This document shows, one piece after another, positions 34,023-42,393 of a stretch of DNA of 64,000 bases. This DNA is from JANMCE01 sp031410595 (GTDB lineage Bacteria; Actinomycetota; Acidimicrobiia; Acidimicrobiales; Ilumatobacteraceae): contig JANNZM010000125.1 of NCBI GenBank assembly GCA_031410595.1, positions 38,259 through 102,258 of the forward strand, read 5' to 3'. The position numbers were made by a program, and so were the translations under genes. The notes beneath the pieces are model-generated. The model did no database searches, had not been told where the DNA came from, and saw only the letters and a list, made by a program, of their open reading frames with translations. The stretch's first letter is position 1. The number at the start of each line of letters is the position of its first letter.

Positions 34023-34636
34023 TGCGGCGGTCCCGACGCTTGTTCGGCGGCGTGTTGCTCGCCGTGCTGCTGGCTGCCTGCGGTATCCCCGTTGACGCGC
34101 AGCCGCACGACATTACCGATCGCCGCACGCCAACCTCTGTCGCGTCTGCCGTGTCCTCGACGGTCGCTCAGAACGTAAAGGCCAAGGTCTTCTTTATTGC
34201 CATTGCCACCGCCGGTCGCCCTGATCGGCTACAGACCACGCTGCGTCCGGCCGAGGTCAGCCTGCCGTCGGTGATCGCGGAACTCCTCAAGGGGCCGACG
34301 GTCGATGAAGCCAAGACGGTCCTGACGGCGATTCCAATGGAGACCGAGCTGATCAGCGCAACCCCGTCGGCCGAAGGCGTGGCCGAGATCAACCTGAACG
34401 ACACCTTCTTCAACGCCAAGGGCGATCAACTCGTGCGAGCGGTCGCCCAGTTGGTCTACACCGCGTCGGCCATTCCGTCGGTAACGCAGGTGCGCATTCT
34501 GGTAAACGGCACGCCCAGGGAGTGGCCACGGGCCGACGGGAGTCGCGTCATCGTCAGCAAAGCACTCACGGTTGCCGACTTCGCCGAACTCAGTCCGAGC
34601 AGCCAGCCGGACTACGTGGCTATCCCGTCGAAGTGA
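34022..34636 (+). CDS. GerMN-domain lipoprotein, short LpqB-like
   Basis: A 204-residue lipoprotein. Lipobox LLAACG near residue 20 gives a lipidated Cys; residues about 50-190 form a GerMN domain (LLKGPTVDEAKTVLTAIP, INLNDTFF, LVYTASAIPSVTQVRILVNG). LpqB of mycobacteria modulates MtrB signalling and is about 580 aa with a C-terminal propeller; that part is absent here without sign of a frameshift. Translation is coupled to the kinase by TGATG. It ends 9 nt from the convergent pfkA stop. Confidence 0.85.
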   Translation: MRRSRRLFGGVLLAVLLAACGIPVDAQPHDITDRRTPTSVASAVSSTVAQNVKAKVFFIAIATAGRPDRLQTTLRPAEVSLPSVIAELLKGPTVDEAKTVLTAIPMETELISATPSAEGVAEINLNDTFFNAKGDQLVRAVAQLVYTASAIPSVTQVRILVNGTPREWPRADGSRVIVSKALTVADFAELSPSSQPDYVAIPSK

Positions 34637-34645
34637 CGGTGGGCG

Positions 34646-35680
34646 TCACCCAAAGAACACCGAGGCCACATCGGAATACAGCGACATGTCCAGACCGCGG
34701 GACTTGCCCACCACGTCGGCCATGTTGGCGCGCGTGATTCGGGCCGAACGGAAGGCCACCATGTCACCCCACGCCTGGTCATGGACTGCGTCGATAGCAG
34801 CCAGTCCGTAGCGGGTGGCCAGCACGCGGTCGTACGCTGTTGGTGTGCCGCCGCGCTGGGTGTGACCAAGGACGGTGACGCGGGTTTCGAACCCGGTCCG
34901 TTCCTCAATGACCGGCGCGATGCGATAGGCGATGCCGCCCAGCAACTCGTGTCCGTGCTTGCCGAGCAGTGGGGCTTCGATTTCGAGCGTGCCCGGTTTC
35001 GGCTTGGCGCCCTCGGCTACCACCACAATCGACGCGAAGCGCCCACGGTCGTGCCGGCGCTGCAGGATGTCACACACCTCATCGAGGTCGAACGGAATCT
35101 CGGGGACCAAAATGACCGTGGCTCCCCCGGCGATCCCGGCGTAGGTGGCGATCCAGCCGGCGTCTCGGCCCATGACTTCCACGACCAACACTCGGTCATG
35201 CGCTTCGGCCGTGGTGTGCAGCCGGTCAATGGCGTCGGTGGCGATCTGGACGGCGGTGTGGAACCCGAACGTGGTTTCGGTACCGACAACGTCGTTGTCG
35301 ATGGTCTTCGGCACGCCGATAATCGGCAGGCCTTCTTCGGTCACCAACCGTGAGGCGACGCTGAGGGATCCGTTGCCACCGACGACGATGAGCGCATCGA
35401 GGCGGTGGTGCACGAACGCTTCTTTGACCCGATCGACGCCGCCGGGGTCGTCGTACGGACCGCCGCGCTTGGTGCCGAGCAGCGTGCCACCCCGCGGCAG
35501 CATGCCGCGTAGCCCGCGCACGTTGAGCGGCATGGTGTGATCGTGCATGACACCGTGCCAGGCATCAAGGAAACCAATGATCTCATCGCCGAAGACCATT
35601 TCGCCCTTTCGGACGATTCCACGGATGACTGCATTAAGGCCGGGGCAATCTCCGCCACCGGTGAGGACTCCGACACGCAC
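34646..35680 (-). CDS. pfkA: 6-phosphofructokinase with unusual phosphoryl-donor signature
   Basis: A 344-residue phosphofructokinase of the actinobacterial group III type: LTGGGDCPGLNAVIRG at the start, PKTIDND (about 122-128), EVMGRDAGWIA and the fructose-6-phosphate Arg/His in LGHTQRGG. The donor-site motif near 103 reads GGNGS. ATP enzymes have GGDGS and many PPi or mixed enzymes GGDDT or GGEGT; Lys in PKTIDND is found in the PPi/mixed group. ATP or PPi use therefore cannot be assigned. GTG start, with TAGAGT 8 nt upstream. Confidence 0.88.
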   Translation of the reverse strand: MRVGVLTGGGDCPGLNAVIRGIVRKGEMVFGDEIIGFLDAWHGVMHDHTMPLNVRGLRGMLPRGGTLLGTKRGGPYDDPGGVDRVKEAFVHHRLDALIVVGGNGSLSVASRLVTEEGLPIIGVPKTIDNDVVGTETTFGFHTAVQIATDAIDRLHTTAEAHDRVLVVEVMGRDAGWIATYAGIAGGATVILVPEIPFDLDEVCDILQRRHDRGRFASIVVVAEGAKPKPGTLEIEAPLLGKHGHELLGGIAYRIAPVIEERTGFETRVTVLGHTQRGGTPTAYDRVLATRYGLAAIDAVHDQAWGDMVAFRSARITRANMADVVGKSRGLDMSLYSDVASVFFG

Positions 35681-35732
35681 GTGGGGGCACTCTAGATGCT
35701 GCGGCCCCCAGGGGCCTAACGACCCGAGCGGG

Positions 35733-36680
35733 TTACGTCTCGAGCAAACCGTGAACGATGAACTCGGCGCGACGGTTCAGTCGGCGGCCTTCCGGATTGG
35801 CGTTGTCGGCAACCGGCTCGGCCGCGCCCTTCGGAATGCCTGCAAGGCGTTCAGCATCAACGCCAGCAGCCGTGAGGTACGCAATGACCGCGTCGCAACG
35901 GCGCTGCGCGAGCACGGCGTTGCTTTTCGGGGTGCCTTCAGAGTCGGTGTGACCAATGACATCAATGGTGATCTTCGGGTTTTGCTTCATCAACACGACA
36001 CCAAGGTTGAGGATGGGCAACGACTCGGGGGTGAGAGCGAAGGAGTCCGGCGCGAACAGCACGGTGTCGGCCACCTGCAGGCTGCCCTCGTTGGGCAACG
36101 ACGCCCGAGGGTCAATGACGTACTCCACCACCACGTTTGCTCGACCGAGCACGTTGGCGGCCTTGTCGATGATGATGTCGGCCGCCGCCTGCGAGGGCAT
36201 AGCTCCCCCAAGATAGATCTTGCCCTGCGAATACACCGCGGTGCGCGGCGCCAGCGCCTCGACCGGCACCGTTGTCGGCGGCGCGGTGGTGGCCGGAGCA
36301 ACGGTGGGGACCGGTGCGACGGTCGTGGCCGCTGCGGGGGTCGTCGTAGATGCAGCCGTTGTCGCTGGCGCCAGTGTTGTGGTGGGAACCGTCGTGTCGG
36401 GTGTGGCCGTGGTCGCTGGAGTGGCTGGCGCCGCAGCAATGGCCGGGTCGACGGTTGCCGTCGCCACGCTGCTGGCCGTTGGTGACGAAGTCGTCGTCTT
36501 GGTGGTTTGCCGTCCGAGCACGAAAGCTCCCCCCACCGCAGCTGCAAACACGACGGCGGCCAGCATGGTCAACGGCAGTTTGAATCGCGACCATGCCGTG
36601 GGGCGCGGCACCTTCGGCGGGAGGTACCCGCGCTCCGCCCATTTCGGCAGCGCTGCCGGCTGCTCACCATGCTCGTCCAT
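35733..36680 (-). CDS. OmpA-family protein with BON-like domain
   Basis: A 315-residue protein from the ATG at 36680, preceded by GGAGGGA. A short cytoplasmic part and one membrane helix (about 32-54) lead to a long Thr/Ala/Pro-rich linker (about 60-145). A BON-like segment (YSQGKIYLGGAMPSQAAADI) and an OmpA C-terminal domain (FAPDSFALTPESLPILN, VIGHTDSEGTPKSN, LNRRAEFIV) follow. The order resembles mycobacterial ArfA/OmpATb. The OmpA domain binds peptidoglycan, so it probably anchors the envelope. Low-complexity linker codons explain the repetitive DNA at 36240-36480. Confidence 0.87.
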   Translation of the reverse strand: MDEHGEQPAALPKWAERGYLPPKVPRPTAWSRFKLPLTMLAAVVFAAAVGGAFVLGRQTTKTTTSSPTASSVATATVDPAIAAAPATPATTATPDTTVPTTTLAPATTAASTTTPAAATTVAPVPTVAPATTAPPTTVPVEALAPRTAVYSQGKIYLGGAMPSQAAADIIIDKAANVLGRANVVVEYVIDPRASLPNEGSLQVADTVLFAPDSFALTPESLPILNLGVVLMKQNPKITIDVIGHTDSEGTPKSNAVLAQRRCDAVIAYLTAAGVDAERLAGIPKGAAEPVADNANPEGRRLNRRAEFIVHGLLET

Positions 36681-36836
36681 TAAGAATCCCTCCGCCATCC
36701 GCCGAACCTTGCGATGGTAGGCACACGCTGACCGAGAGCGACATGAAACAACCGCGAGTTGATACAACCTGTCCTCTACGTTGAGAGCAACCTGACCTTG
36801 TCGGCGTTTTCGTGCGTGGCGTGCTAGGAATCAGTC

Positions 36837-37214
36837 ATGGCTTGGGACTCCAAACGACCGGTACCGTGGAAAAAGCTCTTGCGTCTGATCGGACTGTTCG
36901 TCGTCCTGTTCAACGTCTTTCTCTATTTCACCGCGAAAGGCAAGTACAGCCTCGGCACGTTCGGCGTGAGTCTGTTCTCCGCTGCCCTGTATCTCTTGTT
37001 TGCCGTGATCATGGCCAAGTTCGGCATGGACCCGATCACGCAGCGTGAGCGGCGTATTGAGGCCATGGCGGCCAAACGAGCAGAGAAGGCCGCCGAGAAG
37101 GCCGCTGCCCCTGGTGCCTCGAAAGGCAAGAAGACAGCAGTAGCCGACCGTCCCCGGCCTCCGGCGACATCACGCACCAACGCCGGCAATCGTCAGATAC
37201 CTCCTCGTAAGTAG
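36837..37214 (+). CDS. Conserved small membrane protein
   Basis: A 125-residue protein with a basic N-terminus (PWKKLLRL), two membrane helices (about 15-35 and 44-63) and a charged Lys/Ala-rich cytoplasmic tail. AGGA lies 7 nt before the ATG. It ends 5 nt before glpK, so it may be co-transcribed. Family and function not recognised. Confidence 0.7.
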   Translation: MAWDSKRPVPWKKLLRLIGLFVVLFNVFLYFTAKGKYSLGTFGVSLFSAALYLLFAVIMAKFGMDPITQRERRIEAMAAKRAEKAAEKAAAPGASKGKKTAVADRPRPPATSRTNAGNRQIPPRK

Positions 37215-37219
37215 CCCCC

Positions 37220-38698
37220 ATGCCTCTCGTCATTGCCATTGATGCCGGTACGACCGGTGTGCGTTCCATGGCGGTCAACGAAAACGGTGTGATCACCGGG
37301 TCGTCGTACCGCGAGTTCACCCAGCACTTTCCGCAACCCGGTTGGGTTGAGCACGACGCCACCGAAATCTGGGAGGCCGTCAAAACCACCTTTAACGAAC
37401 TCCATGCATCATTGTTCGACGAGATCGTCGGCATCGGCATCACCAACCAACGCGAAACCGTCGTGGCCTGGGATCGTCGCACCGGCTTCCCGTTGCATCG
37501 CGCCATCGTGTGGCAGGACCGCCGTACCGCGGCCACCTGCGAGCAACTGACGGCAGCCGGACATCTGCCCGAGGTACGCCGTAAGACCGGGCTGGTGCTC
37601 GACCCCTACTTTTCAGGCACCAAGTTCGGCTGGCTGTTCAACGAAGGCGGCGTGGCCGACACTCCCGACACGCTTATCGGCACCATCGACTCGTGGATCC
37701 TGTGGAATCTCACGGGCGGCACCCTGCACGCCACCGACCCCTCGAACGCCAGCCGCACGATGGTGTTCGACATCCGCTCCGGTGCCTGGGATCCGTACTT
37801 GTGCGACCTGCTCGGCGTGCCGTTCCACGCGCTGCCGAAGGTGTTGCCGAGTTCGGGACGTTTCGGCGTGACCTCGCACAGCTGCGGTATTCCCGAAGGG
37901 CTTCCGATCTCGGGTATCGCCGGCGATCAGCAGGCAGCCCTTTTCGGCCAAGCATGCGTATCGCCCGGCATGACCAAAAACACCTACGGCACCGGCAGCT
38001 TCGTGTTGATGAACGTGGGTGACACCTGCCCCGAACCGGCCGACGGCATGCTTACCACGGTGGCGTGGCAGCTCGGTGACGGACCACTCACCTACGCACT
38101 CGAAGGGGCCGTGTTCGTTACCGGCGCCACCATCCAGTGGCTGCGTGATGGCCTTGGCATTTTGTCGTCGTCGGCCGACACCGGTCCTTTGGCGTCGTCG
38201 GTCCCCGACACGAGCGATGTCTATCTGGTTCCAGCCTTCACCGGGCTGGGCAGCCCGTGGTGGGATCCGTACGCCCGTGGCACCATCGTCGGACTCACCC
38301 GCGGTACGACCCGGGCGCATCTCACACGGGCCGCGGTGGAAGCAATGGCGTATCAAACTCGCGACGCTCTCGAAGCTATGACGGCTGCGTCGGGGCGATC
38401 GGTAACAGCGCTGCGTGTTGACGGAGGTGCCAGCGTGATGCCGCTTTTGCTGCAGTTCCAGGCCGATCAACTCGGCGTGTCGGTCAGTCGCCCTCGACAG
38501 CCGGAAACCACGGCGTTAGGGGCCGCGTTCCTGGCCGGTTTGGCCGAGGGGCTGTGGCCTTCGCTCGATGCGGTTGGCAACACGTGGAAACTCGACGTGG
38601 AGGTGCAACCCTGCCCCGACCGCACGGTGGCAGATCGTCTCCACGCCCGTTGGCTGAAGGCCGTGGCGCACTCACGAGCTTGGGCCTCCCCTGAGTGA
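37220..38698 (+). CDS. glpK: Glycerol kinase
   Basis: A 492-residue FGGY kinase that phosphorylates glycerol to sn-glycerol-3-phosphate. The phosphate loop AIDAGTTGVRSM (about 6-17), GITNQRETVV, the glycerol-site segment TDPSNASRTMVFDI, GIAGDQQAALFGQ and KNTYGTGSF are all GlpK-type. Length and motifs are complete. Its last 27 nt overlap the end of the convergent ACT-domain gene. Confidence 0.95.
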   Translation: MPLVIAIDAGTTGVRSMAVNENGVITGSSYREFTQHFPQPGWVEHDATEIWEAVKTTFNELHASLFDEIVGIGITNQRETVVAWDRRTGFPLHRAIVWQDRRTAATCEQLTAAGHLPEVRRKTGLVLDPYFSGTKFGWLFNEGGVADTPDTLIGTIDSWILWNLTGGTLHATDPSNASRTMVFDIRSGAWDPYLCDLLGVPFHALPKVLPSSGRFGVTSHSCGIPEGLPISGIAGDQQAALFGQACVSPGMTKNTYGTGSFVLMNVGDTCPEPADGMLTTVAWQLGDGPLTYALEGAVFVTGATIQWLRDGLGILSSSADTGPLASSVPDTSDVYLVPAFTGLGSPWWDPYARGTIVGLTRGTTRAHLTRAAVEAMAYQTRDALEAMTAASGRSVTALRVDGGASVMPLLLQFQADQLGVSVSRPRQPETTALGAAFLAGLAEGLWPSLDAVGNTWKLDVEVQPCPDRTVADRLHARWLKAVAHSRAWASPE

Positions 38699-39352
38699 GC
38701 CAGCCTCCACCCGAACCAACGCGTCGGCAATAGCGGCCAGGCCATCCACCTCGCCACGCTCACGCCACCGGAACGGATAGTCCTGCCGGCCGATCACTAG
38801 CGCGGCGCCATTGTCGGGCAGGCGGGCCCACACCACCCCGGTCGGGGTCAGGTCGGACTCACCGAGATGGCGTGCGCCCTCAAGGAACCCCGCCAGCCAC
38901 AACGCCGACGGCGCCTCCCCGCGGGTATGCAGAATGTGCGGCGGGTCGAGATGCACAACGACCGCCCAGTCGGCGCTGAGTTCGGTGGAGAGCCGGTCGA
39001 CAAGAACCTCGAAAACGTCGGCATCGCGCTCGGCAAGGGCGGCAGCGAGGTCGAGCGCGCTGAGGTCACGGTTGCCACGGGCTGAGTCGATGGGTCGGAT
39101 GCCTTCCACTTCGACACCGTCGACCTCGCTGATCTGCGCCCGTAGCTGGCCCATACGTTCTTGGTCTGGCAATGCCACGACGAGGTCGTCGACGGCAATG
39201 CCGGCGCCGCGCTCCATGATTTCGATGCCGACAACGTCACCCCCCACCGAACCAATGCGGCTGGCGACCTGGCCGAGCGCACCGGGGCGATCGGGTAGCC
39301 AAACTCTGACGACGTAGTACCAACGGGATTCCACCACCGACAGACTAGGCAC
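38672..39352 (-). CDS. ACT-domain protein
   Basis: A 226-residue protein with an N-terminal ACT domain (about 10-85, YVVRVWLPDRPGALGQVASRIG), a ligand-binding regulatory fold that often senses amino acids, and an uncharacterised C-terminal domain containing GVVWARLPDNGAALVIGRQ, compatible with a GAF-like fold. No enzymatic motif is visible. It is the last gene of the operon that begins with the small Cys-rich protein and overlaps glpK tail to tail by 27 nt. Confidence 0.78.
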   Translation of the reverse strand: MPSLSVVESRWYYVVRVWLPDRPGALGQVASRIGSVGGDVVGIEIMERGAGIAVDDLVVALPDQERMGQLRAQISEVDGVEVEGIRPIDSARGNRDLSALDLAAALAERDADVFEVLVDRLSTELSADWAVVVHLDPPHILHTRGEAPSALWLAGFLEGARHLGESDLTPTGVVWARLPDNGAALVIGRQDYPFRWRERGEVDGLAAIADALVRVEAGSLRGGPSS

Positions 39353-39414
39353 ATGCCGGGTAGTTCCGGTCGCCTATTTCGTGAACACGGCATGACATCG
39401 GTGGGTCGCGCCGG

Positions 39415-40350
39415 TTACGAACGGGCGGCTGCCTCGGCGCCGACCAGGGCAGCGCCGATGGCACCGGCCCGGGGGCCGAGCGTGGCGATCTCGACCCGCA
39501 GCGGGGGTCGCACATGATCGGCGTAGCGCATTTCATGCACCAGTTCGCGGGTGCGGTCGATGAAGAGGTCGGCCTGGGCCACCATGCCGCCACCCAGCAC
39601 GACCGCCTCAGGGTCGATCAAATTTGAGAGATTCACGATGCCGACGGCCAGCCAGAAAGCGAAATCCTCATAGATGGCGAGGGCTCCGGTGTCACCGTCT
39701 CTGGCTGCGTCGTCAACGAAACTGCCGGTCACCTTGCTGCGGTCGCCGCCGGCGCGGACCAACAGCGACGGTGTACCTCCGCGGTCGAGATGAAGAGACG
39801 TGAGGTAGTGAAAGCCGGCACCCGACGCGTATCGTTCCCAGCAGCCTCGCTGGCCGCACACGCAGACCGGGCCTTTCGGGTCAACGATCATGTGGCCGGG
39901 CTCGCCGGAGAATCCGTTGCGTCCCAGATGCAGGTCGCCGTCGATGACGAACGCTCCCCCGATGCCGGTGCCAAGGGTGACAACTGCGACTTCGCTCAGC
40001 CCCCTGGCCACGCCGAAACGGACTTCGGCAATGGCGGCACAGGCCGCGTCGTTCACGACCTGCACCGGATGGCCGAGCTTTTCTTCGAGACGGGCCGACA
40101 GCGCCAGGTTCTCGATGTTGCCGACATTGGGCGCGTAGACCAGTTCGCCGTCGCGGCTTACCAGGCCTGCCGCGCCAATGCCGATGGTGTCGAACGGCCG
40201 AAGCTCGTCGGCAAGCTCGACCACCGCATCGACCAGTTCGTCGGGGCCATAGGGCGTGGGTTCGCGTGCTTCCATGAGAACGTTGCCGTCGTGGTCGGTG
40301 ACTACACCAAGAAGTTTGGTTCCACCGAATTCGATACCGGCTGCCCGCAT
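39415..40350 (-). CDS. ROK-family sugar kinase (glucokinase-like)
   Basis: A 311-residue ROK kinase. It has the ATP loop GIEFGGTKLLGVV, GIGAAGLV, NDAACAAIAE with the catalytic Asp, TLGTGIGGAFV, GEPGHMIVDP and the zinc-finger CVCGQRGCWE (CxCGxxGCxE). The E..GH motif favours glucose or N-acetylmannosamine substrates; glucokinase is most likely. It starts 5 nt after the SRPBCC gene stop in the same operon. Confidence 0.88.
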   Translation of the reverse strand: MRAAGIEFGGTKLLGVVTDHDGNVLMEAREPTPYGPDELVDAVVELADELRPFDTIGIGAAGLVSRDGELVYAPNVGNIENLALSARLEEKLGHPVQVVNDAACAAIAEVRFGVARGLSEVAVVTLGTGIGGAFVIDGDLHLGRNGFSGEPGHMIVDPKGPVCVCGQRGCWERYASGAGFHYLTSLHLDRGGTPSLLVRAGGDRSKVTGSFVDDAARDGDTGALAIYEDFAFWLAVGIVNLSNLIDPEAVVLGGGMVAQADLFIDRTRELVHEMRYADHVRPPLRVEIATLGPRAGAIGAALVGAEAAARS

Positions 40351-40355
40351 GCTTG

Positions 40356-40799
40356 TCAGGCTTCGGCCCTGGCCTTCAGTTCCTCCAGCGTCGACAAGAT
40401 CCGCACCTCAGCCCGACGCTTGACGAAGCCAGGGATCGGTACCACGAGTTCGATCGAAAGGTCGTAGACCACCTCGCAGGAATGCGGCCCCGTGACGGTG
40501 AAGGTGTACTCGCCATCGACGGCGCGCATGATATCGCCCTTGACCAGCTGCCATTTGAGGCGTCCGGGAGCGTCGGTGTGGTCGTAGGCAAGCGTGTAGT
40601 GCGTGCTGCGCCCGAGCGCGCTGGCCCGGAACTCGACCTCGGTGGCTCGGCCGGCATCATCGGTAGCGCGGACCGTGGTTTCCTTAACGTCCTGCGCCCA
40701 GTCGGGGTAGTGCGCGAAGTCAGCCGCGACGGCGTAGCAGTGCTCCGCGCTGGCGTGGATGGTGATGGATTTGGTCGCAACGTCGGCCATGGCTCTCAT
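40356..40799 (-). CDS. SRPBCC (START-like) protein
   Basis: A 147-residue helix-grip protein of the polyketide cyclase/SRPBCC superfamily (ITIHASAEHCYAVAADFAHYPDWAQDVKE in two parts, ending LSTLEELKARAEA). Such proteins bind hydrophobic ligands. In Mycobacterium tuberculosis the relative Rv2185c lies near pimB' (Rv2188c), and the same neighbourhood occurs here. AGGA precedes the ATG at 40799; ATG 40790 is an alternative. It overlaps the membrane-protein gene by 4 nt. Confidence 0.85.
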   Translation of the reverse strand: MRAMADVATKSITIHASAEHCYAVAADFAHYPDWAQDVKETTVRATDDAGRATEVEFRASALGRSTHYTLAYDHTDAPGRLKWQLVKGDIMRAVDGEYTFTVTGPHSCEVVYDLSIELVVPIPGFVKRRAEVRILSTLEELKARAEA

Positions 40800-41272
40800 T
40801 CTGTCCTATTAACGGGCGCCTTGCGCGGTCCTTCTAAGACCCGAGGCCCGAACTGACCGTAACGAGCAGCCCAGAGGCCCGCAAGGCCCAGACCGAATAC
40901 GGGCACCATCACACCGAAGGCCAGCGGTGTGAACGGCTTGACCCCGAAGGTGGCAATAGCGGTACCCAGCCCCACCACGGTCTGCAACGCGAGAAGAGCC
41001 ATAAACGGTCGACGCACAACTCCGGGCGCAGTTGGGGCCAGCAGGAAGAACAGTCCGCCCATGCCGATGTTGTCGGTGCGGCTGCGCTGGAATGCCTGTA
41101 GCAACGCCCACACGAACACCGCACAGCCGACCGTGAACAACACGAGCGCAATCACCGCAGCCAGAGTGCGAAGAAAGCCAGGCCGCACCGCGCCGCCGAT
41201 GGCTGTGATGACGAACGCGGCAGTGCCGAACGCGTTGAATCTGAGTATTCGGGCACCGGGCATGGTGTTCAT
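40796..41272 (-). CDS. Four-helix conserved membrane protein
   Basis: A 158-residue protein with four membrane helices (about 16-30, 34-60, 90-110, 115-135) and short polar loops; the segment GMGGLFFLLAPTAPG sits between helices 2 and 3. It is coupled by 4-nt overlaps to the mannosyltransferase upstream and the SRPBCC protein downstream, suggesting a shared envelope-lipid role. No family name assigned. Confidence 0.75.
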   Translation of the reverse strand: MNTMPGARILRFNAFGTAAFVITAIGGAVRPGFLRTLAAVIALVLFTVGCAVFVWALLQAFQRSRTDNIGMGGLFFLLAPTAPGVVRRPFMALLALQTVVGLGTAIATFGVKPFTPLAFGVMVPVFGLGLAGLWAARYGQFGPRVLEGPRKAPVNRTE

Positions 41273-42393
41273 GCTCGCGAACAGCCGAGGGCTTCGGCCA
41301 AACGAAGCGCAAGGGTGTCGTAGGTGAAGAATTCCTCAGCCCGTTGCCGGGCGGCCTTGCCGAGGGTGGCCCGCAGGTGTCCGTCGGCCAGAAGCCGATC
41401 AAGCGCGTCGGCGACATCGGACACAGTGTCGGGGTCATCGACGATGAGGCCGGTTTCGTTGTCGACAACCGCTTCGGCCGCACCACCCGATCGGCCAGCC
41501 AGCTGCGGCACACCGGAGGCTGCTGCTTCGAGGAAGACGATGCCGAAACCTTCCTGTTCGAGGCCGCCCCATCGGTTGCGGCAGAGCATGGCGAACACGT
41601 CGGCGGCACCGTGCATGGCGGCCAGATCTTCCTCGGGAACTCGACCGAGGAAGATGGCTGGCGCGCCGACTTCGGCGGCCACCTTTTCAAGGCGGGGGCG
41701 ATCGCGGCCCGAGCCGCCGATGACGACCTTGAGTGCCGGGTGCTTTCCGGCGAGGGTGGCGGCCGCTCGCAGCAGCACGTCAAAGCCTTTGCGGGGAACG
41801 AGACGACTCTGCCCCAACACCATCAACGCGTCGGTTGGGATGCCGTATTTCGCGCGGGTGGCGGCCCGTTCGGCATCGGTTCGCGGGTGGAAACGGTCGA
41901 CGTCGACACCTGGCGGGACGGGCACGATGGGGAGATCTCGCCCGGCGGCGTGGCGGCCCTCGGCAGCCGGGTAGCCGCCCGCAGCGATAATGACGCGCGC
42001 GTCGCGCAACACCTTTGACAGAAGCGGCTTGGTGAAGGGCAGCCGCCCCGGAACCGTGACTTCGGCCCCGTGCAGTACCAGACCGTAGGGATGCTTCAGC
42101 CATGGCCCGACGAGGCCGATAGGGAGCGCCGGATCGAGCACCACCAGTTCGGCACCAACCTCCGTCGCGAGATGGTCGATGCGTCGAGCCAGCCACGGTT
42201 GGGGCAAGAGCACCGGCTCACGGGTGCGCACGATGCGGAACGCCTGCTCACGATCCCAAACGGCTGTACCCGCATAGGGCGTGGTGAGCACCACCACGTC
42301 GTCGGGTGGGAGGCGCCGCCAGAGCTCCCAGAGGTAGTTCTGTATCCCACCCACTTTCGGCGGGAAATCGTTGGTGACCAAAAGGTGTTTCAT
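41269..42393 (-). CDS. GT4 glycosyltransferase, PimB'-like mannosyltransferase
   Basis: A 374-residue GT-B enzyme: VTNDFPPKVGGIQNYLWEL near the N-terminus, HGAEVTVPGRLPF, LGQSRLVPRKGFDVLL and the donor-binding EQEGFGIVFLEAAASG (EX7E). The pattern is that of PimB', which adds the second mannose to phosphatidylinositol at the inner membrane face. ATG at 42393 is 4 nt inside the queG end. Specificity for PIM synthesis is inferred from pattern and neighbourhood. Confidence 0.83.
   Translation of the reverse strand: MKHLLVTNDFPPKVGGIQNYLWELWRRLPPDDVVVLTTPYAGTAVWDREQAFRIVRTREPVLLPQPWLARRIDHLATEVGAELVVLDPALPIGLVGPWLKHPYGLVLHGAEVTVPGRLPFTKPLLSKVLRDARVIIAAGGYPAAEGRHAAGRDLPIVPVPPGVDVDRFHPRTDAERAATRAKYGIPTDALMVLGQSRLVPRKGFDVLLRAAATLAGKHPALKVVIGGSGRDRPRLEKVAAEVGAPAIFLGRVPEEDLAAMHGAADVFAMLCRNRWGGLEQEGFGIVFLEAAASGVPQLAGRSGGAAEAVVDNETGLIVDDPDTVSDVADALDRLLADGHLRATLGKAARQRAEEFFTYDTLALRLAEALGCSRA

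Noticed and set aside
35703..35716. GGCCCCCAGGGGCC palindrome as terminator downstream of the OmpA gene
   Set aside because: The loop would be only 2 nt and there is no T-run; support is too weak.
36240..36480. Repetitive GC-rich tract as a possible tandem repeat or CRISPR-like array
   Set aside because: It encodes the Thr/Ala/Pro-rich linker of the OmpA protein; no regular spacer-repeat structure.
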